Origin: Tricholoma matsutake
Lineage: Eukaryota; Basidiomycota; Agaricomycetes; Agaricales; Tricholomataceae
Direction: 5' to 3'
DNA length: 64,000 nucleotides
Assembly: GCA_026075535.2 (NCBI GenBank)
Contig: AP026549.1
Location: 9,548,001 to 9,612,000 of the forward strand
Numbering within the stretch: position 1 is the stretch's first letter; each line of letters opens with the position of its first letter. The notes beneath the pieces were generated by a model, which worked only from the letters and a program-made list of their open reading frames with translations, searched no databases and was not told the DNA's origin. Positions 48,748 to 57,427 of the stretch are shown piece by piece. The position numbers were made by a program, and so were the translations under genes.

Positions 48748-50970
48748 CGCTCCTTGACTTGTTACTACCACCATAAACAGTGGTAAACACCTCTGCTCAA
48801 CGTTGCAAGCGACGTCGACACTTCAATTTTCGTCCGATTTTCGATCGGATTTCACCATCACGAACGCTCTCGGCGTCTCCAGGCGTGCCCTGATTTGCTA
48901 AGAGATCCGTCCATCCGATCTCCGTGGATGCCCCGGTCATTGTTTCTGACAATGGCCGCTATCTGTCTCGTTCTCCTGGGCTTCGAGGATCCTGACTAGG
49001 TGAGTGTTGTTTATGAAAGAGTAGTCTGGGTCCCTCTGGGGGCTTAGAGTGGGTGTGGGATGCCTGCTTCAACGCTCGCCCAAGTCGACACACTCGGTTA
49101 GTTGGGGGAGGTCTGGCTTAGGGAGAAGGGACGTTATCACTGGATTGCTGGTTGTCTGGGAGGCTTCTAGCCTCCATGCTCTGTGAGTTTCTATTACTAG
49201 AGACATGCTACACTGACTACCCGTTGGAATACACCATCGTTAAAAGGGGCCGGGCGATGGTGCCCCCTGGCGGCTAGGTCGTTACCTTGGTGGCCGCCAC
49301 TCTCCACCCACTCTCTACCTCCGGTGCTCACTCGTCTAGGGTGTCATGACCCGGGTTCAATATTCTCCCACTAGGCAGCAGGATGTGCGGCTTGCTCGCC
49401 CCCTCGGAGCGTTCGGAGGCTGGATCGGGTGGACCCGGAATTTAGATAAGGGACCAGCCGTTATCGACTCCACGCTGCGTATTTTGATTCTTACCATCAT
49501 CTACTAGCACTAACACACACTCTCTCAATGCCCAAACGGCGAACCAGAGTCCAACCACCACATCGGGGTCTACGTGACCCCGTTCTGATCACGGGCGACA
49601 TCTTTGATGATGACGTCCAAGACTACGACACCCGGTACGATCAAGACGATCCGGATGTAGCTACTGCCCTACGGGCAGTTAGAGATCTATGGGCTGGAGA
49701 AGACCTCTCCGACCCTGAAGATGACGAGGACTCTCTTGCTATGCAAGAGGCCCTCAATTACGCCGAGAGCAGCCCCAAGCTGGCCTCGAGGCAAACGATA
49801 GACCGTGTGCTGTGGGCGCAGGACGTCCATGTCGCACATAAACGGTGGACTCGCAGTCTCGAACGCGAGGACATGTATTCACAGGAGCTCGGCATGGCCG
49901 AGCTCTTCTATCCGGAGGCATCCCCTGCCCCATTACCGCCTTTGCCCCCCATCCCTGAGCTGGTGGAGGACGAAGTGCCGCTATCTGTGAATGACAGGTT
50001 GGAAATCGAAGCCACCTCTCATGCCATGCTACACCAACTCGACGCGATGACCATGTTCATTGGTACCGTCCGTACATCCGCCGTTCCCCCTGCAGAGAGG
50101 AACGCATGGCGCCAAATGGCCTGGGAGTTATTCACGACCACCTGGCGATTGTCTGAGACGATGTCGGCGGAACTAGCAGCCGTTCCGACACCTCTCGACC
50201 TCACGTCTCCGGCAGCCTTCCGGGCTTCCTACGCGGCGGTGCACACCGCTCAATCAGAGCTTCAATCTGGGGAACCCTCGTCCCCAGCACGGCGCCGTCG
50301 TCCTCGAGGTCCTCGTGGACAGCAGCGCCGCAACTAGTACAGGGGGCTATCCCCCTCTACATTCACAGCCACCAAGTAACTGGTGGCCACTATCGGGATG
50401 GTGACATGGTGTCGCTTCCCTATACCTTCCCCCCACTGCGGGGGGGACGATGTCATCGAGTGCGTGCACATAGGTGCATTTGCTCGAGGGGGGTCTCGGC
50501 CCCCTACTTACGGCGGTCACGGTGAATAACCAGGTGAACAACCACCCGCCTTGTTACTGTCACTCGTGCACAACACGGTGATGGTCCACCTCATTCGTCT
50601 GGGGTGGTCAATCCTCGTTGGCTGGAAAAACGCAAACGGTTATTCCTCCCGCAAGGGGGGATTTACGGTGAATTAACACTGCTGCGCCTGGTCTGGCCTC
50701 GGTCGGACATGTGGCTGGGGGACCGTTTGCTCCAGGGGGCGATCTAATGGCTAACTTCGGGAGGGGGGGGCACCCCCTCCAGATTATTGCCTTTCCTGGC
50801 TGAGAGGCCAACGTCTGTGGAACTGCCCGCCTAAAGGTGGCTAAAACGGGGACCTGAGTGGGAGATGGGCGAGGGGAACGCGTAGATAAAGTAGTACCCG
50901 AGTTTGTACCTTGCTCCGCGGACTGCGCTCGAGCCCCGCGTTATAAATTCTGATCCAAAAAAAAAAAAAA
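48748..50970 (+). mobile_element. Element P: full-length satellite, intact ORF, inserted in O
   Basis: 2223 bp. The 5' terminus CGCTCCTTGACTTG is at 48748, the leader runs to 49527, the ORF is 49528-50337, the 3'UTR 50338-50956, and the poly(A) about 14 nt. The perfect 14-bp TSD AGTGCTGCAGCCGA is at 48734-48747 and 50971-50984. It is the only uninterrupted full-length satellite with an intact ORF. The leader has a TACCAC/GTGGTA hairpin (48766-48785), a TCCGAT/ATCGGA hairpin (48833-48849) and a splice-donor-like AGGTGAGT near 48998. Confidence 0.94.
49528..50337 (+). CDS. Satellite-element ORF of P, 269 aa, mosaic
   Basis: Intact copy of the satellite protein. The first ~35 residues (MPKRRTRVQPPHRGLRDPV...GDIFDDD) match subfamily 2b (S2). 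The rest (DPDVATALRAVRDLWAGEDL onward) matches 2a (D, F, H), so P is a recombinant. All conserved blocks are present: the acidic region, the PPIPELVEDE hinge, ERNAWRQMAWELFTTTWR, PLDLTSPAAFRASYAA and the Arg-rich end. No known domain is recognised. Candidate roles are RNA binding or recruitment of LINE proteins (inference). Confidence 0.75.
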   Translation: MPKRRTRVQPPHRGLRDPVLITGDIFDDDVQDYDTRYDQDDPDVATALRAVRDLWAGEDLSDPEDDEDSLAMQEALNYAESSPKLASRQTIDRVLWAQDVHVAHKRWTRSLEREDMYSQELGMAELFYPEASPAPLPPLPPIPELVEDEVPLSVNDRLEIEATSHAMLHQLDAMTMFIGTVRTSAVPPAERNAWRQMAWELFTTTWRLSETMSAELAAVPTPLDLTSPAAFRASYAAVHTAQSELQSGEPSSPARRRRPRGPRGQQRRN

Positions 50971-51062
50971 AGTGCTGCAGCCGAGGCGACAGATGGACCT
51001 TGTAGGTTGAGCGTGTCGAGCACGTTCCCTCCCCAGAGACCAAGCTCATGAGAGTGGGTGGT
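50971..51062 (-). pseudogene. ORF2 fragment of element O, second piece
   Basis: Continues O between P and Q: antisense of the HSHELGLWGGNVLDTL-type segment. It ends at the target of Q, ATGAGAGTGGGTGGT (51048-51062), which recurs at 52077-52091. Confidence 0.88.
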
Positions 51063-51539
51063 ACCAAGATCTCCGTGGGCAGACACCCGCGGACGTCTTT
51101 AGATTACCTTAAAAACCAGGTCGAAAAGGCCATTTGTAAGGATTGGCACACTCAGTTCGCAGATCCTGCGTACCGGGGACGACACTTCTACCAACTTAAA
51201 GGAGTTGGTGGAAAAACAGTATTACCCTCGACTCACAAAGGTGGGCCTTGGCTGAAAGTAATGGGAAACAACACTACGTTGACTTCCCGTTCGACTCGTA
51301 TGATTACTGGCCATGCTCCCATAGGGGAGTATCGTCAACGTCTATCCCTGGACGGGGAATACCAATGTTGGTGTCTTGGTCCCGAAATTCAAACTCGAGA
51401 CCACTTACTGCGCGTCTGCCCCAAAGTGGATCGCAAAGAAACTCGTGCAAGCCCCGACTCTGTCGAAGGCTTCCACGAATTCATGGACAACAATCCTGCT
51501 TTAGGATCGTTCAACTCACTTGCGTGGGACCCAGGATAG
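51063..51539 (+). pseudogene. ORF2 C-terminal fragment of element Q
   Basis: Runs from TKISVGRHPRTSLDYL (just after RNase H) through the Cys/His cluster CWCLGPEIQTRDHLLRVC to the usual end. It is open, but too short for any enzymatic part. An in-frame ATG in the O flank (51048) is coincidental. Confidence 0.9.
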
Positions 51540-52076
51540 GTTGTGCGCGCAGGGCGTATGACCCCCATCTGGTTCTGGCTAGTGTTATCGGTATGTCGGG
51601 GTGGCTGTAGGGCGCCAGACGAGTCCGTTAACCCTCATAAAGGGGGCCCACCCGTGTTCAGGAGCGACTGTCAGGGAGGGGGGACACGAAACTAGATACC
51701 GGTTCGGGGAGGCGCCTGAGCGCTTCCAGATCCTCTGTCGGTTATGCGTTTCGACGACTATAGTCGACTACGCTTTCCTTTCCGAGCTGAGAGGCTCACA
51801 TCGGGGCGGCAGTTTCCCCTAAATCTTGCACTCATACCCGTAGGGATTCGGGGAACACGGCATCGTCACGAGTTGTCGGTACGCCACCACTGGCAAGTCC
51901 GTTTACTCGATAAAGGGGGCCCCCTTAGTGGTCGTTGCAGCTATCCAGGTGGTTGGTGCGAAGATCAGCAGGAGGAGGACTTGGGCTGGGCGTAGTGTAC
52001 TTCGTTTGTATGTCTCTACCGCGGACTGCGATCGGGCGCCGCGTTATAAAATTTTGACCCAAAAAAAAAAAAAAAA
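51063..52076 (+). mobile_element. Element Q: short 5'-truncated LINE, inserted in O
   Basis: Only the last ~160 codons of ORF2 (51063-51539), the 3'UTR (51540-52060) and poly(A) (52061-52077) remain. The perfect 15-bp TSD ATGAGAGTGGGTGGT is at 51048-51062 and 52077-52091. It lies three bases from the start of element R, so two independent insertions share almost the same point. Confidence 0.94.
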
Positions 52077-52094
52077 ATGAGAGTGGGTGGTGCC

Positions 52095-53284
52095 CTGCGA
52101 CTACTGACCCCAACGACGTCCCAAGGACGGAACACTTGGAGGGATGGGATGGGCCACGCCCCCCCCCTCACAAATCTGCGAGGACGCGAGGCCCGAGAGG
52201 GGCTCGACCTCTTCCTAAACCCCCAACAGGGGGCACCTCTTCTTCATGGGGCAGAGGACCTCCTCCCCCCATGAACATGTCAACCAAGCCCTCGGGCAGG
52301 GGGACATTTGCTCAGGTCGCTCGCTTCCCCGGGGGGCGAGCTCCTAACACATCCATGGACGGCCTTGTGCGACTAGCCAAGGCCTTCCCTGAGCTTCCTA
52401 CCGACAAGCTAGCGGACATCCAGCAGCATGTCGGTCCATCCAGGCCCAAGGCTGCAAAGCCTTCGCCCACTGTTCACGGACCGTCTCGAAGACAGGTCCT
52501 CGTTCACGTTCGACCCCCCTTAGAGGAGGGAACGAACCCTGCTGATTTCCTGGACCACGTCCGGACGACCTTAGGACTGCACCACTCCAAGCTAGTGGCA
52601 CAGTCTGCTATCATGCACGCCGGGAATCTCTCGGTGTCAACTGACGTAGTGGCCTCGGATGAGGACCTACGATGTTTCAAGGAGGCGGCTCACAAGGCTT
52701 TCCCCTACGCGCTCCAAATCGACGCAGCGCTACCTACGTCCACGTCCTACCTCAAGCTGGTAGACGTGCCCTATATTGCAAACGACAAGGCTATTACGCC
52801 TGATGTCGTCATAGCTCACCTGGGGAAGTCAGGCATATCTGACCTCACCGTGTTGCAGGTCCCCCCAAGGGTCGTACGTGACTCGAGAATGTCGGATACG
52901 TGCACCGTTTACCTCAACGTTGCTGACTCCGTCAGTGGCGCACGAGCGAAAGCTCTCATCGGGCGTGGTGTCCAGTTTGGACGCTACGTCGCCTACGTTA
53001 GGGCAGCCAGGGCGAACCCTGGACTCCCACTATGCCAACGGTGCTGGAAGTGGGGTCACCCCACCCCAGCATGCAGAGCTCGACAGTCGAAATGTCCGAT
53101 CTGTGCAGGACCACACCGCAAGGAGCACCATCGTGCCCTAGCGGGGTGCTGTAAGGGAAACGCCAAGGCGAACCCTCCCATCCCAGCTACCCCAGAGGGG
53201 GCAGCATGTCCTCACCCGGCCAGGTGTATAAACTGCCGGAAAAACCACGCATCAGACAACCGTCGATGCAATTTCTGGCGACAT
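52095..53284 (+). pseudogene. ORF1 of element R, 5'-truncated
   Basis: Starts at about residue 209 of ORF1, just before TTDPNDVPRTEHLEGWDG. It is open through the middle domain and all but the end of the third zinc knuckle, to NFWRH, where the S block is inserted at ATTTCTGGCGACAT (53271-53284, recurring at 56386-56399). The final codons are 56386-56507. It has no native start. An internal ATG at 52136 lies in frame. Confidence 0.9.
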
Positions 53285-54300
53285 TTTTTTTTTTTTTTTG
53301 GGGTCAACAATTTATAACGCGGGGCTCGATCGCAGTCCGCGGGTCAAGATACAAACAAGGTACTACTAAGACTACGCATTCCCTATGCCCGCATCCCACA
53401 CCAGGTCCCTTGCAGAAGCCACGTTACGGCGGGCGTACCAGCGTTGTCCTCTCAGACAGGAAAGGCAATAATCTGTAGGGGAGGGGCCCCCCCCACAAAG
53501 GCTAGCCGTTAGTTCGCCATCTGGTGCTATCTCGGTCCCCCCGGCCACATATCCGACCGAAGTCAGATCAGGCGCAAGCAGTGTCAATTCACCGTAAATC
53601 CTCCCTTGCGGGAAGAGTAACCGTCTTTCACCAGACAACGAGGATTGACCACCCCAGGTGAGTGAGGTGGACCGTCACTGTGTCGACGCACAAGTGACAG
53701 TGACAAGGCAGCTGGTTATTCACCGGAACTGCCGTAACTGGTTATTCACCGGAGTTACTGTAGGTAGGGGGTCGAAGCCCCCCCCTCGAGCAAATGCTAC
53801 TCTGAGCATGCACTCGGTGACATCATCCCCCCCGCAGTGGGGGGAAGGTAAAGGGCGGCGACATATTGTCACCATCCCGACAACAGCCCTGGTGGGCGGT
53901 GAAGAGAAGGGGAGGTCCCCTTCTTCAAGCTCGGCGTGGTCGTTGGCGGGGGCCACGAGGACGTCGACGCCGTTCCGAGGACAAGGGTTCCTCGGTTGGA
54001 GGCTCTGCCGCTGGTGGGGCAGACTGAGCCGCCTGCATCGCCGCATAGGAAGCCTGGAAGGCCGCCGGAGACGTAAGGTCGAGGGGAGCTGATGCCGCGC
54101 GAAGCGACTCCATCATGCTCCCTGAGAATCGCCAGGTGGTGGTGAAGAGCTCCCACGCCATCTGACGCCAAGAGTTCCTGTCGTTGAGAGGAACCGCGGA
54201 CACACGGACAGTACCTACAAAGGAGGTCATCATGTCCAGTAAATGTAACATGGCATCAGAGGTGGCTTCGATTTCCAGCCTCTGATCCCTAGATAACGGC
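53285..54300 (-). repeat. Left arm of the 1-kb inverted repeat (S1 3' part)
   Basis: Poly(T), 3'UTR and C-terminal part of the satellite ORF on the minus strand. It includes the ORF remnant 53925-54300 (PLSRDQRLEIEATSD... to RRPRR). It mirrors 55336-56357. Confidence 0.93.
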
Positions 54301-55335
54301 ACAATGGCCGCTATTCGTCTCGGTCTCCTGGGCTTCGAGGATCCTGGTTAGGTGAGTGCTGGCAATGAAAGAGTAGTCTGGGCCCCTATGGGAGCTTAGA
54401 GTGGGTGTGGGATGCCTACTTCAACGCTCGCCCAAGTCGTCGCATTCGTTTAGCTGGGGGAGGTCTGGTTCAGGAGGAGGGACATATCCACTGGATTGTG
54501 GGTCGTCTGGGAGACTTCCTACCTCCATGCTGTGTGAGTTTCTACATCTAGAGACCCGCTACACTGACTACCTATTGGAATACACCATCGTTAAAAGGGG
54601 CCGGGCGATGGTGCCCCCTGGTGGCTAGGTCGACGCTCTGGTGGCCGCTATTCACCACCGACTCTTTACCTCCGGCACTCACACCCTTGAGGTGTTTGGA
54701 ACCGGGTTCAATCATCCCTCCCTATCGGCAGCAGGATTTGCGGCCTGCCTGCCCCCTCGGAGCGTCTGGAGGCTGTGTCGGGTGGACCCGGAATTGAGAT
54801 AAGGGACCGTCTGTTATCGTTATCACGCTACGTATCTTGACTTCTACCGTCATCTACTTGCACTAATACACACACTCTCAATGCCCAAACGGCGAACTAG
54901 AGGCCAACCACCACATCGGGGTCTACGCGACCCCGTTTTGATCACGGGCGACATCTTTGATGATGACGTCCAAGACTACGACACCCGATTCGTGCAAGAC
55001 GAATCGGAGGTAGCAGCTGCTTTCAAGGCAGCTAGAGATCTATGGGCAGGGGAAGACCTCTCCGACCCTAACGATGACGATGACGACGAGTCTCTTGCCA
55101 TGCAAGAGGCTCTTCTTTTTGCCGAGGGGGGGCCTAGGCTTTCCTCGAGGAAAACGATCGATCGTGTACGATGGGCACTTGGTGTCGACGTCGAACACAA
55201 GCGCTGGGTTCGTAGCCTCCCGAAGGAGGATATATATTCACAGGAGCTCGGCATCGCTGAGCTCCTTTATCCGGAGGCATCCACTGCCCCACCACCGCCT
55301 TGGCCCCCCATCCCTGAGTTGGTGGAGGACGAAGT
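54301..55335 (+). other. Inverted spacer of the S1/S2 repeat
   Basis: Holds the satellite leader (54301-54880) and the first half of the ORF (54881-55335). It starts with ACAATGGCCGCTAT, the reverse complement of the TSD copy at 56357-56370. It probably belonged to the minus-strand S1 before flipping. The leader portion has no gene of its own. Confidence 0.8.
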
Positions 55336-55711
55336 GCCGTTATCTAGGGATCAGAGGCTGGAAATCGAAGCCACCTCTGATGCCATGTTACATTTACTGG
55401 ACATGATGACCTCCTTTGTAGGTACTGTCCGTGTGTCCGCGGTTCCTCTCAACGACAGGAACTCTTGGCGTCAGATGGCGTGGGAGCTCTTCACCACCAC
55501 CTGGCGATTCTCAGGGAGCATGATGGAGTCGCTTCGCGCGGCATCAGCTCCCCTCGACCTTACGTCTCCGGCGGCCTTCCAGGCTTCCTATGCGGCGATG
55601 CAGGCGGCTCAGTCTGCCCCACCAGCGGCAGAGCCTCCAACCGAGGAACCCTTGTCCTCGGAACGGCGTCGACGTCCTCGTGGCCCCCGCCAACGACCAC
55701 GCCGAGCTTGA
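54881..55711 (+). CDS. Satellite-element ORF 2b, 276 aa, spanning the inversion joint
   Basis: Intact subfamily 2b protein. The start is MPKRRTRGQPPHRGLRDPV, then an Asp-rich stretch (NDDDDDES), PPIPELVEDE, RLEIEATSDAMLHLLDMM, NDRNSWRQMAWELFTTTWR, PLDLTSPAAFQASYAA, a Pro/Glu-rich piece and an Arg-rich tail. It is seven residues longer than 2a. If the inversion model holds, the N-terminal part (to 55335) derives from S1 and the rest from S2, joined seamlessly because the copies are nearly the same. Function unknown. Confidence 0.75.
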   Translation: MPKRRTRGQPPHRGLRDPVLITGDIFDDDVQDYDTRFVQDESEVAAAFKAARDLWAGEDLSDPNDDDDDESLAMQEALLFAEGGPRLSSRKTIDRVRWALGVDVEHKRWVRSLPKEDIYSQELGIAELLYPEASTAPPPPWPPIPELVEDEVPLSRDQRLEIEATSDAMLHLLDMMTSFVGTVRVSAVPLNDRNSWRQMAWELFTTTWRFSGSMMESLRAASAPLDLTSPAAFQASYAAMQAAQSAPPAAEPPTEEPLSSERRRRPRGPRQRPRRA

Positions 55712-56357
55712 AGAAGGGGACCTCCCCTTCTCTTCACCGCCCACCAGGGCTGTTGTCGGGATGGTGACAATATGTCGCCGCCCTTTACCTTCCCCCCACT
55801 GCGGGGGGGATGATGTCACCGAGTGCATGCTCAGAGTAGCATTTGCTCGAGGGGGGGGCTTCGACCCCCTACCTACAGTAACTCCGGTGAATAACCAGTT
55901 ACGGCAGTTCCGGTGAATAACCAGCTGCCTTGTCACTGTCACTTGTGCGTCGACACAGTGACGGTCCACCTCACTCACCTGGGGTGGTCAATCCTCGTTG
56001 TCTGGTGAAAGACGGTTACTCTTCCCGCAAGGGAGGATTTACGGTGAATTGACACTGCTTGCGCCTGATCTGACTTCGGTCGGATATGTGGCCGGGGGGA
56101 CCGAGATAGCACCAGATGGCGAACTAACGGCTAGCCTTTGTGGGGGGGGCCCCTCCCCTACAGATTATTGCCTTTCCTGTCTGAGAGGACAACGCTGGTA
56201 CGCCCGCCGTAACGTGGCTTCTGCAAGGGACCTGGTGTGGGATGCGGGCATAGGGAATGCGTAGTCTTAGTAGTACCTTGTTTGTATCTTGACCCGCAGA
56301 CTGCGATCGAGCCCCGCGTTATAAATTGTTGACCCCAAAAAAAAAAAAAAAAAAAAA
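55336..56357 (+). repeat. Right arm of the 1-kb inverted repeat (S2)
   Basis: C-terminal ORF part, 3'UTR (55712-56336) and poly(A) 56337-56357. The mirror of 53285-54300. The 3'UTR has the 2b tandem unit GGTGAATAACCAG twice near 55887-55922. Confidence 0.93.
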
Positions 56358-56385
56358 TAGCGGCCATTGTCAAAAACGATGACCG

Positions 56386-56507
56386 ATTTCTGGCGACATC
56401 GCTTTGACCGCGACTGGATCAAAGCTCGCTATGACGAGGTGAGTGCGAGACGTAACTCTCGCTCTCCTCCTACTTACCATCCCGCAGGACGCGGTGGCCG
56501 AACGTAA
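56386..56507 (+). pseudogene. ORF1 tail of element R
   Basis: The last ~40 codons of ORF1 after the S block, starting with the TSD copy. It contains the intron-like GTGAGT...CGCAG segment and the TAA that abuts the ORF2 ATG at 56508. Confidence 0.9.
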
Positions 56508-56803
56508 ATGAGGGACAGACTTAGATCTACCCCACAGTTACGTATATTTAGTCAAAATGTAAATCGAAATTGGGGTTACATGGACTCGATACTGGCAGAT
56601 TTCGTAGATGATTATGATTTGCTTTTCATCCAAGAGCCGCCTTGGCGACTGATAAGACACGCCCCGTCTGCCCACAACAGGGAAGGGGAGGAAGTTATAG
56701 GCGCACCGATGAGCCCTAACTGGGGAACGTTAGTGCGCCCCTCGGGCATAGACTCCCCCCCACGCGTCGCTGTCTATTTTGCGAACAGCATCGCTAACTT
56801 AAG
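56508..56803 (+). pseudogene. ORF2 5' piece of element R (endonuclease N-terminus)
   Basis: The first ~98 codons with QNVNRN and IQEPPW. It ends at ATCGCTAACTTAAG (56790-56803), the target of T, which recurs at 62741-62754 where the frame resumes. An apparent 31-bp deletion at this point is really the seam with T. Confidence 0.92.
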
Positions 56804-57427
56804 CGTGACATTCTTCTGTTCTCACTGGGAATAGGGGAAGATGTCATGTTACTCGCTAATGTCTACTCGGATAGCCAACACTCGGCCATCACGCTCTTAT
56901 TTGAGAATGTCATGACGATCCCACGCTTGCACTTTATGTGTGGCAATTTCAACGTGAGGCACGCCTCCTGGGATCCCCAGGGGCCTGAGCACTCGATCCA
57001 TGCTGACCACTTAGTGGAAACGGCTACGGCACTAGGCCTGACTAGAGCCCTACCAGTAGTGGAGGGTCCTACTCATTTTCCCCCGCAACAGGGCTTTCAC
57101 CCCACAGTGATCGACCTGATGTTCGTACCTACAGATCTTAGATTTGTATTGTACTGTGAGATCATACCTGAAGCCAGGGGAACGTCTGACCACGCCCCTC
57201 TGACATTAGTGCTGCCTGGCCCGGGATCTTTGGTTCCGGTCACCAAGTGGTCCATCAAAAAAGGATCCGAGGAGGAGGCATCGTATCGAGATGCCGTCTC
57301 CTCCGCTTTAACTCCGTGGCTAGAGTGGCACGGAGATACTTCGGCAGAAATCGATGAGATTGTCTCGGCGATATCAACGATTTTAAACAAGGCATGGGAA
57401 AACCATGCCAAGGAATCTCGCCTCGGC
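56804..57427 (+). pseudogene. ORF2 fragment of element T (rest of the endonuclease)
   Basis: From DILLFSLGIGEDV through GNFNVRH (GDFN in other copies, so a catalytic Asp is changed to Asn here) and SDHAPL to ESRLG. It is broken by U at 57427. The Asp-to-Asn change at the endonuclease motif would be expected to harm nicking. Confidence 0.88.

Larger units (their letters stand above)
48559..52094 (-). mobile_element. Element O: outermost LINE in the window, in three small pieces
   Basis: Antisense ORF2 pieces at 48559-48747, 50971-51062 and 52077-52094 join up when P and Q are removed with one TSD copy each. They encode the ALVPGDEFDPFGEENTPGNRV region and its surroundings, between the RT thumb and RNase H. 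The rest of O lies outside both edges of this block (left of N and right of R), beyond the window. It is the oldest layer seen. Confidence 0.85.
53285..56385. mobile_element. S1/S2 block: two satellite 2b copies as an inverted repeat with flipped spacer
   Basis: Outer TSD ATTTCTGGCGACAT is at 53271-53284 and 56386-56399, so the block arrived as one minus-strand insertion (S1) that later took a second copy (S2). Left arm 53285-54300 (minus) and right arm 55336-56357 (plus) are almost identical, with at least one base difference near the terminal hairpin. The spacer is 54301-55335. After the right poly(A) a 28-nt piece of S1's 5' leader remains (56358-56385). The S2 TSD ATAGCGGCCATTGT is at 56357-56370, while its partner is inverted at 54301-54314. 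This is what inversion of the spacer between the arms would leave. Confidence 0.88.

Noticed and set aside
52136..53317. A 393-aa ORF1 ending in a Phe run
   Set aside because: The end is translation through the poly(T) of S1. The true frame continues at 56386 in element R.
53285..56385. Twin priming (5' inversion during one insertion) as the origin of the S1/S2 inverted repeat
   Set aside because: Both arms contain the same 3' half with their own poly(A) tracts, and there is an inner TSD. Twin priming inverts a unique 5' segment and does not give two 3' ends.
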